This document shows positions 19,602 to 28,361 of a stretch of 42,770 bases of DNA, one piece after another. Each line of letters opens with the position of its first letter. Within the stretch, counting starts at the first letter, position 1. The stretch is taken from NCBI GenBank assembly GCA_018222865.1, contig JAAEZM010000015.1, positions 24,372 through 67,141 on the forward strand, written 5' to 3'. The position numbers were made by a program, and so were the translations under genes. Source of the DNA: Alphaproteobacteria bacterium. GTDB taxonomy: Bacteria > Pseudomonadota > Alphaproteobacteria > Caulobacterales > Maricaulaceae. The notes under the pieces are model-generated. The model saw only the letters and a program-made list of their open reading frames with translations. It had not been told where the DNA came from and made no database searches.

Positions 19602-22274
19602 ATGAAAATGTTTTCCAAAGCGGCCGTTTTGGGCACGACCGCACTTGTAACCGGACTGTTCGGGGCCGCAAGCGCCTACGCCCAGGTCGAGCAAATCACC
19701 ATTACTGCCCAGAAGCGTGAGCAGACGCTGCAGGAAGTTCCGATCGCTGTTTCCGTGGTCGACGCTGAAGTGCTTCAAGACGCTCAGATCGTTGACATCA
19801 TCGACCTGCAATCGGTCGTTCCGTCTCTGCGCGTCAGTCAGCTTGAGCGTAGCTCGAATGCGACCTTCATTATCCGTGGTCAGGGTAATGGCGCAAACAA
19901 CCCGGGCATCGAGCCTTCGGTTGCTGTTTACATTGACGGCGTCTTCCGCAGCCGCGCCGGTACAGCTCTTTCCGACCTGATGGGCATTGAGCGCGTCGAG
20001 GTCCTGCGTGGCCCGCAGTCGACTCTGTTCGGTAAGAATGCGACCGCTGGCGTGGTGAGCATCATCACCGAAGAGCCGCAGTTCGAGTTCGGTGGTGAAG
20101 CCGAGATCACCCTTGGCAATTTCAACACTGTCATCACGCGCGGCTCTGTTACCGGACCGCTCTCCGACAATGTCGCTTTCTCGCTGAGTGGCAGCGTGAA
20201 CCAGCGCGATGGTTATTATGAGAATGTTGGCGCTGGTGGCGATTTCAACAATCGTGACCGCTGGGCTGTTCGCGGACAGCTGCTCTATACGCCAAGCGAT
20301 AATTTCAACCTGCGTGTGATCGCGGATTACGACGAAATCGACGAGCAATGCTGTGGTACGGACCGAGTTGTTGACGGTGCTGCCGGTGCGGTTCTTCGTG
20401 ACATCCTCGGCGGACAGACCTCTGCTGGCGAAGGTTTCAACTACCAGATCGCTACTGATTTCTCCAATCAGAACACGATTGAGAACTCCGGTATCTCCGT
20501 CCAGGCGGATTGGAGCCTGAGCGACACGTTGACCCTGAGCTCGATCACCTCTTACCGCATGTATGAGGATTTCATCGATTATGAAGGCGACTTCACAACG
20601 CTTGAACTTCTCGGCGAAAACGTTCGTGGTCTCGACGTTGACACGTTCAGCCAGGAATTCCGTCTGACCGGTGACTGGAATGATCGCGCCTTCTTCCTTC
20701 TCGGCGCTTATTATTCCAACGAAGACATGACGGCGCAGGATTCTCGCGTATATGGCGCCGACACGCGCTCTTACCTTGATATCATTGCGGCATCCGGTGT
20801 GGTTCAGGTCGCTCCGGGCGTGTTTATCCCGGATCCGTCGACCAGTGCGGTCACGGCGATTGAAGCTTCAGGCGGGTTCGCGCCGGGCACATTCTTTGCC
20901 GATGGTGCGGGCGTCCGCTTCACCGCGGAGCAGAGTGACGAACAGTTCCAGATCTTCTCTCAGCTTGATTTCAATCTCACGGACCGTCTGGTCCTGACTG
21001 CTGGCCTGGCGTATTTCCAGTCCGAGAAAGAAGTCAACTTCCTCAACGTATCGCGGAACAACCCGTTCTCTGACTTGAACCTGGTCGCAATTGGTGAGCC
21101 GCTCATCCTTTCCGGTCTGATCGGTGCAAACCCGCTCTTCACGGGTACCGATCCGACGGACCCGGCTCAGGTCGGTGCGTTTGCGGTCGCTAACCCGGCT
21201 GTCTTTGCTGCCCTTCAAGGGCTGGCGGCGAGCTCTGCGACGGTCTTCCCGAGCAGTGGTGCAGCTGTGTCTAACCCGCTTCTGGCTCTTCCGCAGCCGC
21301 TTGGCGCTCTGACACCATTCCCGAACTCTGTTGAGGATGGTCGCACATCTGATTCAGACTGGCCGTACACGGTTCGTCTGGCATTTGATGCAACCGACCG
21401 CACCAATGTCTACACCTCCTTCTCGCGCGGCTTTAAAGCGTCGTCCTGGAACCTGACGCCGGACACCCGTCCGAATAGCGCAGATGTTGCAGCGCTGCGT
21501 GCCTCTGGCGAGCTGGCGGCGGATAATGCGTTTGGTGCGCCGACCATCGTCAACACCGCAGAAGCTCTTGGCGTAGCGGGCAATCAGCGCTTCGCTCGTC
21601 CTGAAATCACCGAGACGTTTGAAATCGGCTTCAAGACGCGCTTCAGCTTCGGTTCTCTGGACGTTGCCTACTTTGACCAGACCATCACGGACTTCCAGTC
21701 CTCGGTCTTCCAGGGTGCGGGCTTCGCAGTCATCAATGCGGGTGAACAGTCCGCAACTGGCCTCGAATTCGACAGCGTCATCGCGCCGCCGTCGCTCGAA
21801 GGTCTGACCATTACCCTTTCGGGTATCTGGATGGATGCGCAGTATGACGAATTCCAGGGTGCGCCTGTTGTATCCGGCGGAGCTGTCGACCTTGCTGACG
21901 GCGTCGTGGATGGGATCGGTGACCTTAGCGGTGAGTCCGTTGCGGGCATTCCGGATTTCGCCGGTTCTCTCGGGGTTCAGTACAACCGGGAACTCTCCTT
22001 CGGTGAACTGATGCTCCGTGCGGATTACCAGTACGAATCTGAAGTTCGTCTGCTGGAAAACCTGCCGGAAAACATCACGCGCCAGGTCAGCACTATTAAC
22101 GCGTCTGTGGGGCTGAACCTGAATAATGGTGTCGAAGCGCTTCTGTGGGCTCGCAACCTCAATGAGGACGAGTACTACACGTCTGGCTTCCCAACCACGC
22201 TGCAGACCGGGTCCTTCTCTACGTATCCGAACCAGCCGCGTACTTATGGTGTGACCCTGCGTACGCGCTTCTAA
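19602..22274 (+). CDS. TonB-dependent outer-membrane receptor
   Basis: 890-residue active-transport receptor. The signal peptide is about 28 residues (hydrophobic A-V-L-G-T-T-A-L-V-T-G, cleavage after A-Y-A-Q). A TonB box lies directly after it (Q-I-T-I-T-A-Q-K-R), then the plug domain (V-P-I-A-V-S-V-V, V-E-V-L-R-G-P-Q-S-T-L-F-G-K), then a long beta-barrel ending in aromatic R-T-Y-G-V-T-L-R-T-R-F. It has no siderophore-specific hallmark. Receptors of this large group import sugars, aromatics, vitamins or metals; here it is divergent from a hydrolase and two oxidoreductases, so an organic substrate is favoured. A strong terminator follows. Confidence 0.93.
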   Translation: MKMFSKAAVLGTTALVTGLFGAASAYAQVEQITITAQKREQTLQEVPIAVSVVDAEVLQDAQIVDIIDLQSVVPSLRVSQLERSSNATFIIRGQGNGANNPGIEPSVAVYIDGVFRSRAGTALSDLMGIERVEVLRGPQSTLFGKNATAGVVSIITEEPQFEFGGEAEITLGNFNTVITRGSVTGPLSDNVAFSLSGSVNQRDGYYENVGAGGDFNNRDRWAVRGQLLYTPSDNFNLRVIADYDEIDEQCCGTDRVVDGAAGAVLRDILGGQTSAGEGFNYQIATDFSNQNTIENSGISVQADWSLSDTLTLSSITSYRMYEDFIDYEGDFTTLELLGENVRGLDVDTFSQEFRLTGDWNDRAFFLLGAYYSNEDMTAQDSRVYGADTRSYLDIIAASGVVQVAPGVFIPDPSTSAVTAIEASGGFAPGTFFADGAGVRFTAEQSDEQFQIFSQLDFNLTDRLVLTAGLAYFQSEKEVNFLNVSRNNPFSDLNLVAIGEPLILSGLIGANPLFTGTDPTDPAQVGAFAVANPAVFAALQGLAASSATVFPSSGAAVSNPLLALPQPLGALTPFPNSVEDGRTSDSDWPYTVRLAFDATDRTNVYTSFSRGFKASSWNLTPDTRPNSADVAALRASGELAADNAFGAPTIVNTAEALGVAGNQRFARPEITETFEIGFKTRFSFGSLDVAYFDQTITDFQSSVFQGAGFAVINAGEQSATGLEFDSVIAPPSLEGLTITLSGIWMDAQYDEFQGAPVVSGGAVDLADGVVDGIGDLSGESVAGIPDFAGSLGVQYNRELSFGELMLRADYQYESEVRLLENLPENITRQVSTINASVGLNLNNGVEALLWARNLNEDEYYTSGFPTTLQTGSFSTYPNQPRTYGVTLRTRF

Positions 22275-22313
22275 GGGCGGGCTGAATAAGCCTCCTTGAA
22301 GCCAAGGCAAATG

Positions 22314-22350
22314 AAACGGCGTCGGGTGCTCCCGACGCCGTTTTTCTTTT
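22314..22350 (+). terminator. Strong intrinsic terminator of the TonB receptor gene
   Basis: An 11-bp perfect stem, ACGGCGTCGGG (22316-22326) and CCCGACGCCGT (22331-22341), extends to 13 bp with the flanking AA/TT. The loop is TGCT, and TTTTTCTTTT follows on the plus strand. It separates the receptor from the next operon. Confidence 0.95.
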
Positions 22351-22461
22351 CAGGCTGCAGGGCTTGTCCGCGTGAACCTGGACCGGATTGTGAGGCGGTT
22401 TAGCGGTGTGGGATAGTCACGCCCTGATGTAACCCTCCGCATTCGCGGCTAGTAAACACCG

Positions 22462-22478
22462 TTCAAATCTGATTTGAA
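22462..22478. promoter_or_regulatory. Perfect 17-bp palindrome upstream of the exporter operon
   Basis: TTCAAATC (22462-22469), one central T, GATTTGAA (22471-22478): eight exact base pairs in each arm. It lies 62 bases upstream of the ATG at 22541, where an operator for a dimeric repressor or activator is expected. No regulator gene lies nearby, so the binder would act in trans. Confidence 0.6.
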
Positions 22479-22540
22479 TTGGGGTGAGGGCTGTGAGGTC
22501 CTTACCCTTTTTCGTTCGCTTCAAGATCGGGAGGCGATTA

Positions 22541-22960
22541 ATGCTCCTCATTTGGGTCTTGCTGGGGTCGGTGGCCGGGATCGGTCTGATGATCCTGCTT
22601 AATCATCGGCTTGGCTTGAACACGCCGGCCGAGATCGCATCCATGGATGATGCGTTGAGGCGACTAGATATCGATCAGGTCGGTTTTGAAGCGGGTGATG
22701 CACGCCTGCTCGCCGATGACCGTCGATCGGCGCTGATCGAGGAAAAGGGCTCGGGGCGACTGGGCCTGCTTGCCGCCAGAGGCGATGGAGTGGTCATTCG
22801 CTATCTCGAGCCGGGCAGTGTTAAATCTGCCAAAATGGGGGAGGGGCGCGACATTATGCTGCGTCTTGACGACTTCACATTTGCGCCGCTGACTATTCAA
22901 CTTGAAGATACGCACACTGCCCGTCGCTGGGCGGATCGTTTGAACGCATTACAGGCCTGA
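22541..22960 (+). CDS. Small membrane-anchored protein of unknown function
   Basis: No family recognised. The ATG at 22541 is chosen because GGGAGG lies 6 bases upstream; upstream in-frame GTGs at 22484 and 22493 have weaker sites. This gives 139 residues: an N-terminal transmembrane segment (L-L-I-W-V-L-L-G-S-V-A-G-I-G-L-M-I-L-L), a soluble part with repeated L-L-A patterns, and a C-terminus T-A-R-R-W-A-D-R-L-N. It has the look of a small bitopic protein facing the cytoplasm or periplasm. It ends 2 bases before the ATG of the hydroxylase gene, in a tight operon with the ABC exporter, so a helper role in that system is possible. Confidence 0.7.
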   Translation: MLLIWVLLGSVAGIGLMILLNHRLGLNTPAEIASMDDALRRLDIDQVGFEAGDARLLADDRRSALIEEKGSGRLGLLAARGDGVVIRYLEPGSVKSAKMGEGRDIMLRLDDFTFAPLTIQLEDTHTARRWADRLNALQA

Positions 22961-22962
22961 TC

Positions 22963-23903
22963 ATGGACGCGCCAGAACTGACCAATCCAATCTATTTTGC
23001 GGTATTGCTGTTTGTCGGCCTGACCGTCGCGGAAATGCTGTTCGCTCGCCATGCCGGTGGTGCCACCTTCGAGCCAAAAGACAGTGCCGCCTCGCTCTTG
23101 ATGGGCTTTGGCAATATGATGTGTTCGGGGGGCTGATCGGCGCCTGGTTCATCTTCGTCTACCAGTTCCGGTTTTTTGATATCCCCTTCGCCTGGTGGGC
23201 CTGGATTTTGGCCTTCGTCCTGGATGACTTTGTCTACTACTGGTCCCATCGCTGGGCGCACACTGTGCGCTGGTTCTGGGCGGACCATGTGGTGCATCAC
23301 TCCTCCCAGCACTACAATCTGACCACGGCTCTGCGTCAGCCCTGGTTCGGTGTTCTCACTTTCAAGTGGGTATGGTTGGGCTCCGCCTTGATCCTGTTAG
23401 GATTCCACCCGGTGATGATCGGATTTGTGGGGGGGCTGAACCTGATCTATCAGTTCTGGATCCATACAGAAGTCGTACGTAAATGCCCGGCCTGGTTCGA
23501 AGCGGTAATGAATACGCCGTCTCACCACCGTGTCCATCATGGCATCAATCCGATGTATCTGGACAAGAATTACGCGGGCGTTTTTATCGTCTGGGACAAG
23601 ATGTTCGGCACTTTCCAGCCCGAGCTGGATGATGAGGAAATCCGCTACGGGATCGTCAAAAATCTGGGTACGTATAATCCGGTGAAGATCTCGGTTCATG
23701 AGTGGGTAGGGATTTTCAATGATATGCGGTCTGCCGGGAATTGGCGTGACGCAATGATGTATCTCCTGGCCCCTCCGGGCTGGTCTCCTGACGGTTCCCG
23801 CGCGACCTCCAAAGAGATACATGCGCGCTGGATATCCCGGCAGTCTCGACAACCCGGCGATCACGGCGAGGACAGCGATCGGCAACTCGACCCCGCTGAA
23901 TAG
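22963..23903 (+). pseudogene. AGMO-like fatty acid hydroxylase/sterol desaturase, frame broken near 23121-23136
   Basis: Read from ATG 22963, the frame codes for M-D-A-P-E-L-T-N-P and continues to D-S-A-A-S-L-L-M-G-F-G-N-M-M, then meets TGA at 23134-23136. From 23121 the other frame reads on for 260 codons. That part holds all histidine boxes of the superfamily: H-R-W-A-H, H-V-V-H-H-S-S and H-H-R-V-H-H, plus Y-N-L-T-T-A-L-R-Q as in alkylglycerol monooxygenase (TMEM195). Relatives I recall carry about three more residues at the break, so a deletion of 3n+1 bases is likely. Slippage at the G6 run (23127-23132) or a sequencing error cannot be excluded, nor can a GTG start at 23121. Predicted to be a multi-pass membrane diiron enzyme. 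Confidence 0.72.
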
Positions 23904-23920
23904 ATGAAAGGCGTTTCGAA

Positions 23921-24637
23921 GTGTCCAGCTCGCCTCAATCCTGCTTCGAAACGCGCGGTCTGACCAAAGTCTATGGCGAGGGCGATGCGGCCGTTCATGC
24001 TTTGCGGGGTGTGGACCTGCAAATCCCGGAAGGCGAGCTTGTTGTGTTGCTGGGGCCCTCCGGAAGCGGCAAATCAACGCTCCTGAACATTCTTGGCGGG
24101 CTGGACAGCGCCAGTGGCGGATCCTTCCGCTTCCGCGGCGAAGAGCTGAGCGAGGCGAACACATCGCGCCTGACGCATTATCGGCGAAATCATGTCGGCT
24201 TTGTTTTTCAGTTTTACAATCTGATGCCATCTTTGACGGCTGAGGAGAATGTGGATCTCGTTACCGAGATAGCCCCTGATCCCATGCCGTCCCTTGAGGC
24301 GTTGGATCTGGTTGGACTGGCCGAGCGCTCGCACCACTTCCCGGCCCAATTATCCGGCGGGGAGCAGCAACGCGTCGCCATCGCCCGCGCCATAGCCAAA
24401 CGCCCGGATGTCCTTTTGTGTGATGAGCCGACCGGAGCGCTCGATAGCGCCACGGGTATTCGAGTTCTGCGCGCCTTGCTGGATGCGAATGAGCGCACAG
24501 GATCAACCACGGTGATTATCACGCATAATGCCGGCGTGGCGGATATGGCTGATCGCGTGCTTTTTTTCCGCGATGGAGATCTGCATGAGGAGCGCCGAAA
24601 TGCGCAGCGAGTCCCGCCGGAGTCGCTGACATGGTAG
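23921..24637 (+). CDS. ABC transporter ATP-binding protein (MacB/LolD-type)
   Basis: 238-residue ATPase powering an FtsX-type exporter. It has Walker [10 protein letters not shown] (45-53), a Q-loop in F-V-F-Q-F-Y-N-L, signature L-S-G-G-E-Q-Q, Walker [13 protein letters not shown], and an H-loop histidine in I-I-T-H-N. The start is GTG at 23921 with AAAGG about 9 bases upstream; the first conserved beta strand is well inside it. It follows the hydroxylase by 17 bases and overlaps the permease start by 7, so it is translationally coupled with the latter. Confidence 0.93.
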   Translation: MSSSPQSCFETRGLTKVYGEGDAAVHALRGVDLQIPEGELVVLLGPSGSGKSTLLNILGGLDSASGGSFRFRGEELSEANTSRLTHYRRNHVGFVFQFYNLMPSLTAEENVDLVTEIAPDPMPSLEALDLVGLAERSHHFPAQLSGGEQQRVAIARAIAKRPDVLLCDEPTGALDSATGIRVLRALLDANERTGSTTVIITHNAGVADMADRVLFFRDGDLHEERRNAQRVPPESLTW

Positions 24638-27003
24638 GGCTCAAGGTGCTTGACCGGAAACTATTGCGCAATTTGCGCGGCATGGCCGGCCAGGGACTGG
24701 CTATTGCGCTCGTGATTGCGGGGGGGATATCGCTCTTCCTGCTCATGGCGGGCATGACGGGATCATTATCCGAGACGCGGCGCACCTATTATGAGCGCTA
24801 TGCCTTCGCTGATATCTGGGCGCCTGTCGTGCGCGCGCCGGAGAGCCTGCGCGCGGATATCCGCGCGATCGACGGGGTGAGAGCCCTTGAGACCCGGGTT
24901 CGTGATGCGGCGCTTCTGGACATGCCGGGGATGATTGAACCGGCAACCGCTGAGGTCATCTCCCTACCGGATCATCGCGCGCCACGAGTGAATGATGTTC
25001 ATCTGAGCGAAGGGCGATTGCCGGATCCGGGACATCGTTCAGAAGTGGTTGTGCTCGATGCGTTCGCGCGGGCCCACAGCCTTGCTCCTGGCGATGAGAT
25101 TTCGGCGACATTGCGGGGACGCCGGGTGGAGCTCGAAGTGGTGGGCGTGGCCCTGTCGCCAGAGCACGTTTATGCCATCGCCCCGGGGCAGCTCGTACCA
25201 GATGATCGTTTGTTTGCGGTGCTTTGGATGTCGCGCGATGCTCTCGCGCATGCCACGGACCAGGATGGGGCGTTTAATGAGGCGGTGATTCGCCTGATGC
25301 CTGGGGCGAGCGAAGACGCGGTGATTGATACCCTGGATCGGTTATTGGCGCCTTATGGAGCGCCAGGCGCATATGGTCGAGATCTGCAGTTTTCCGACGT
25401 GTTTTTGTCCAGTGAACTCAACCAGCTGGTGACGATGTCGCGGATTTTGCCGCCAATTTTCCTCTTCGTGGCAGCTTTTCTGGTCAATGTTGTGATCTCC
25501 CGGATCATTGCCGTCGAGCGAGAGCAAATCGGCCTGCTCAAAGCCTTTGGCTATTCAGATCTTGATGTCTTGACGCACTATCTCAAACTGGTGGGCGTGA
25601 TCGGCCTGGTCGGTCTCCTGTTAGGTTCCGGTCTGGGGATAGCGCTCGGACGCTGGATGGCGGCACAATACGCCCAGTATTTCCACTTCCCCTTCCTCAT
25701 TTTCCGAGCGGATCCGACGACATTTCTTCTTGGCGCCCTTATCACGCTGATTGCAGTTCTCGGCGGAGCTGCGATGGCGGCCCGCTCGGCTTTCAGACTC
25801 AGGCCCGCCGTCGCCATGGTGCCGGCACCTCCAGCGGATTATTCCCGAGCTATTGGTGCGAGTATCAGCAAGCTAAGGCTGATCGATCCGCAAAGCCGGA
25901 TGGTGCTGCGCCAGCTTTTTCGTTTTCCATGGCGCGGAGGTCTGACTCTGCTCGGCGTGGCCGCGTCCATCATGTTGCTGGTCTCCACGCTTTTCTTTCT
26001 CGATTCCATGCAGGTCATGATCGACACGCATTTCTACCAAGCCAATCGTTATGATGTCGCCGTCTCGCTGGTCGAGCCACGCGAGAGGCGGGCCTTTCAT
26101 GAGCTCGCCCGCGTTCCCGGCGCTCTAACCGCTGAGCCTTACCGCCATGTCCCCGTGCGTCTTCGCCACGGTCCGCGGGAAGAGACTATTGCGCTGATCG
26201 GTGTCCCGCGCGATGCGATGCTATCGCGAACGCTGAATGCCGAGAATGAACCGGTCGAGGCGCCGCCCGGCGGTTTGGTATTGTCGGCGGATCTGGCGGC
26301 AGACCTGGATGTTGAATTGGGTGAGCAGGTCGAGGTGGAAACAACGCAGGGGCGGCGCATGGTTCGCCAGCTACCGGTTTCCGCGATCATCACCAGCTAT
26401 ATCGGCTCTGTCGCGCAGATGGAGCTACGGGCGCTTAACCGACTTCTGGAAGAGGGAGCGGTTGTGTCCGGTGCCTATCTGGTGGTCGACCCGGCGCAGA
26501 ATCTGGCGCTCTTTGAAGAGTTGAAGGCCGCGCCCGGCGTGGCAGGCGTCGCGCTTCACAGTCTTGCCGCTGAGAACTTCAAGGCGATACTCGATCAGAG
26601 TCTGGGGTGGTCGATCTTCGTCTATGTGCTGTTCTCCGGCATGATCGCACTCGGGGTTATCTATAACTCGGTCCGGATCACCTTTGCCGAACGCGCTCGC
26701 GAGCTCGCCTCCTTGCGCGTGCTCGGGTTCAAACGGGGAGAGGTGGCCTATGTCCTTCTGGGGGAAATCGCACTTCTCACCCTCCTGGCACTTCCGGTCG
26801 GGTGCCTTGGGGGGATCGGTCTGGCTTTCTACCTCTCTGAAGCGATGGCGTCCGACGTTTATCGACTGCCTTTTGTCATTCACATCTCGACCTTCGCCGC
26901 GGCGATTGGCGTTGTGGTGGTGATCGCGATCGGGTCCGGCCTGATCGTTCGCCGCCAGATCGACCGATTGAACCTCGTCGAAGTACTCAAAACGCGGGAG
27001 TAA
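24631..27003 (+). CDS. FtsX-family ABC permease, duplicated-domain type
   Basis: 790-residue inner-membrane permease with two FtsX units in tandem. The first unit has a hydrophobic helix near residues 12-40, a large periplasmic domain, then three helices at about 270-385. The second starts with a helix near 430-455, a second periplasmic domain, then helices at about 685-705, 735-755 and 765-785. FtsX-type exporters act by mechanotransmission on lipids, peptides, toxins or lipoproteins. It overlaps the ATPase by 7 bases and precedes the adaptor by 4. Two FtsX units in one chain supply the whole membrane part of the dimer, so no partner permease is needed. Confidence 0.9.
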   Translation: MVGLKVLDRKLLRNLRGMAGQGLAIALVIAGGISLFLLMAGMTGSLSETRRTYYERYAFADIWAPVVRAPESLRADIRAIDGVRALETRVRDAALLDMPGMIEPATAEVISLPDHRAPRVNDVHLSEGRLPDPGHRSEVVVLDAFARAHSLAPGDEISATLRGRRVELEVVGVALSPEHVYAIAPGQLVPDDRLFAVLWMSRDALAHATDQDGAFNEAVIRLMPGASEDAVIDTLDRLLAPYGAPGAYGRDLQFSDVFLSSELNQLVTMSRILPPIFLFVAAFLVNVVISRIIAVEREQIGLLKAFGYSDLDVLTHYLKLVGVIGLVGLLLGSGLGIALGRWMAAQYAQYFHFPFLIFRADPTTFLLGALITLIAVLGGAAMAARSAFRLRPAVAMVPAPPADYSRAIGASISKLRLIDPQSRMVLRQLFRFPWRGGLTLLGVAASIMLLVSTLFFLDSMQVMIDTHFYQANRYDVAVSLVEPRERRAFHELARVPGALTAEPYRHVPVRLRHGPREETIALIGVPRDAMLSRTLNAENEPVEAPPGGLVLSADLAADLDVELGEQVEVETTQGRRMVRQLPVSAIITSYIGSVAQMELRALNRLLEEGAVVSGAYLVVDPAQNLALFEELKAAPGVAGVALHSLAAENFKAILDQSLGWSIFVYVLFSGMIALGVIYNSVRITFAERARELASLRVLGFKRGEVAYVLLGEIALLTLLALPVGCLGGIGLAFYLSEAMASDVYRLPFVIHISTFAAAIGVVVVIAIGSGLIVRRQIDRLNLVEVLKTRE

Positions 27004-27007
27004 ACCT

Positions 27008-28216
27008 ATGCCACAGCTGAACTTCAGGCGTGTTTTTTGGGGCGGTGCGGTGCTGATTATCGGTGCCCTGTTTGTCGTGGCGCTTATCCCTCAGCCGGTT
27101 CCGGTTGATCTCGCTGAGATCAGAAATGGTCCGATGGCGGTGAGCATCCGCGATGAAGGCTATTCACGTATTCGCGACGTTTATGCCGTCGCCGCACCGG
27201 TCGGGGGGCGTCTTCTGCGCGTTGAGCGCGAACCGGGTGACCGGGTTGAGCCAGGCGATGTGCTGGCGCGGATCGTTCCTGTCAGTCCGGCCATGCTCGA
27301 TGCCCGCTCTGAACAGGCTGCGCGTGCGGCTCTCTCATCGGCTCAGGCCGCACTGGATTTCGCCAGAGCGGATTTGGAAAGGGCGCGGGCAGAGCGGGGG
27401 CTGGCTGCAACGGAAGCCGATCGTGCCGCGCGATTGCTGGAAAGCGGTACATTGGCTCAAGAAGGGTTTGATCGCGCGAATGTTGCCTTGCGCAGCGCGC
27501 GCGCTGCAGAGCAGACCGCGAGGGCGGCCGTTCGAATGCGCGAGGCGGAGATTGAAGCAGCGCAAGCACAGCTTCTTCGGGTCGAGGAAGGGGAAAACGT
27601 CACTGGCGACCTTCTGGAAGTCAGGGCGCCAGCTGTTGGGCAAGTCCTGCAATTACATCAGGAAAGCGAAACCACCTTGATGGCCGGCACTGCCATTCTT
27701 GATATGGGCGACCCCTATGGTCTGGAGGTCGTAGCGGAGATTCTCTCCGAGGACGCTGTTCAGATCGACGCCGGCGCGCGAGCAATCATCCATGAATGGG
27801 GCGAGGATGATGCAGTGCTTCGCGGTCGGGTCCGTCTGGTCGAACCCTTTGGCTTTGAAGAGGTGTCAGCCCTGGGCGTGCGTGAACAGCGGGTCAATGT
27901 GATTATCGACTTGATGGATGAGGAAGAGGTCTGGCGTGGACTCGGCCATGGTTTCCGAATCGAAGCGGAGATTGTGCTTTGGGAGTCGGAGGATGTACTT
28001 CAAGTCCCGGTCTCCGCTCTTTTCCGGTTTGAGGGGGATTGGGCCTGTTTTGTCGAGGAGCGCGGGCGCGCGCGTCTCCGGCGCGTCGAGATCGGCCGCG
28101 ATAATGGTGTGACGGCTGAAGTCCTTGCTGGGCTGGGTGCTGGTGAACAGGTGATCCTTTATGCCAGCGATGCGGTGAGTGAGGGTGTGAGGTTGGCCGA
28201 GCGCGACCCAGGGTAA
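27008..28216 (+). CDS. Periplasmic adaptor (membrane fusion protein, HlyD/RND-type)
   Basis: 402-residue adaptor. It has an N-terminal transmembrane anchor (about 10-30), then the first lipoyl half (A-P-V-G-G-R-L-L-R-V-E, with G-D-R-V-E-P-G-D-V-L). A long alanine-rich coiled-coil hairpin (about 95-200) and the second lipoyl half (V-R-A-P-A-V-G-Q-V-L) follow, then beta-barrel and C-terminal parts. It links an inner-membrane ABC transporter to an outer-membrane channel of the TolC type, which is not encoded here. It starts 4 bases after the permease stop. ATPase, permease and adaptor make a MacAB-like tripartite exporter; its substrate is unknown. Confidence 0.9.
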   Translation: MPQLNFRRVFWGGAVLIIGALFVVALIPQPVPVDLAEIRNGPMAVSIRDEGYSRIRDVYAVAAPVGGRLLRVEREPGDRVEPGDVLARIVPVSPAMLDARSEQAARAALSSAQAALDFARADLERARAERGLAATEADRAARLLESGTLAQEGFDRANVALRSARAAEQTARAAVRMREAEIEAAQAQLLRVEEGENVTGDLLEVRAPAVGQVLQLHQESETTLMAGTAILDMGDPYGLEVVAEILSEDAVQIDAGARAIIHEWGEDDAVLRGRVRLVEPFGFEEVSALGVREQRVNVIIDLMDEEEVWRGLGHGFRIEAEIVLWESEDVLQVPVSALFRFEGDWACFVEERGRARLRRVEIGRDNGVTAEVLAGLGAGEQVILYASDAVSEGVRLAERDPG

Positions 28217-28284
28217 AGCTTAATCAAGATCACAATTTTTACCTTTGGAGAACTTCCCCTTGCGTAATGTCGATTTTTGAAGCA

Positions 28285-28311
28285 CGGTGAATATGTGAAC
28301 GGCGTTCACCG
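28285..28311. promoter_or_regulatory. Nested palindrome upstream of the diiron protein gene
   Basis: GTGAACG-G-CGTTCAC (28295-28309) has 7-bp exact arms around one base. A wider pair, CGGTGAA (28285-28291) and TTCACCG (28305-28311), overlaps it. The form resembles a TetR-family operator, distinct from the GTGAAT...TTAC sites at 14.2 kb. It lies about 50-75 bases upstream of the ATG. Confidence 0.6.
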
Positions 28312-28361
28312 TCGTTTCGAAGAAGAATAATTGTTGGTCGCACCTGGGGAGGTACAGCGCC

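Noticed and set aside
21354-22310. A 318-codon minus-strand frame opposite the TonB receptor
   Set aside because: The receptor's signal peptide, plug and last strand are clear; the antisense frame also runs into the terminator region without any start signal.
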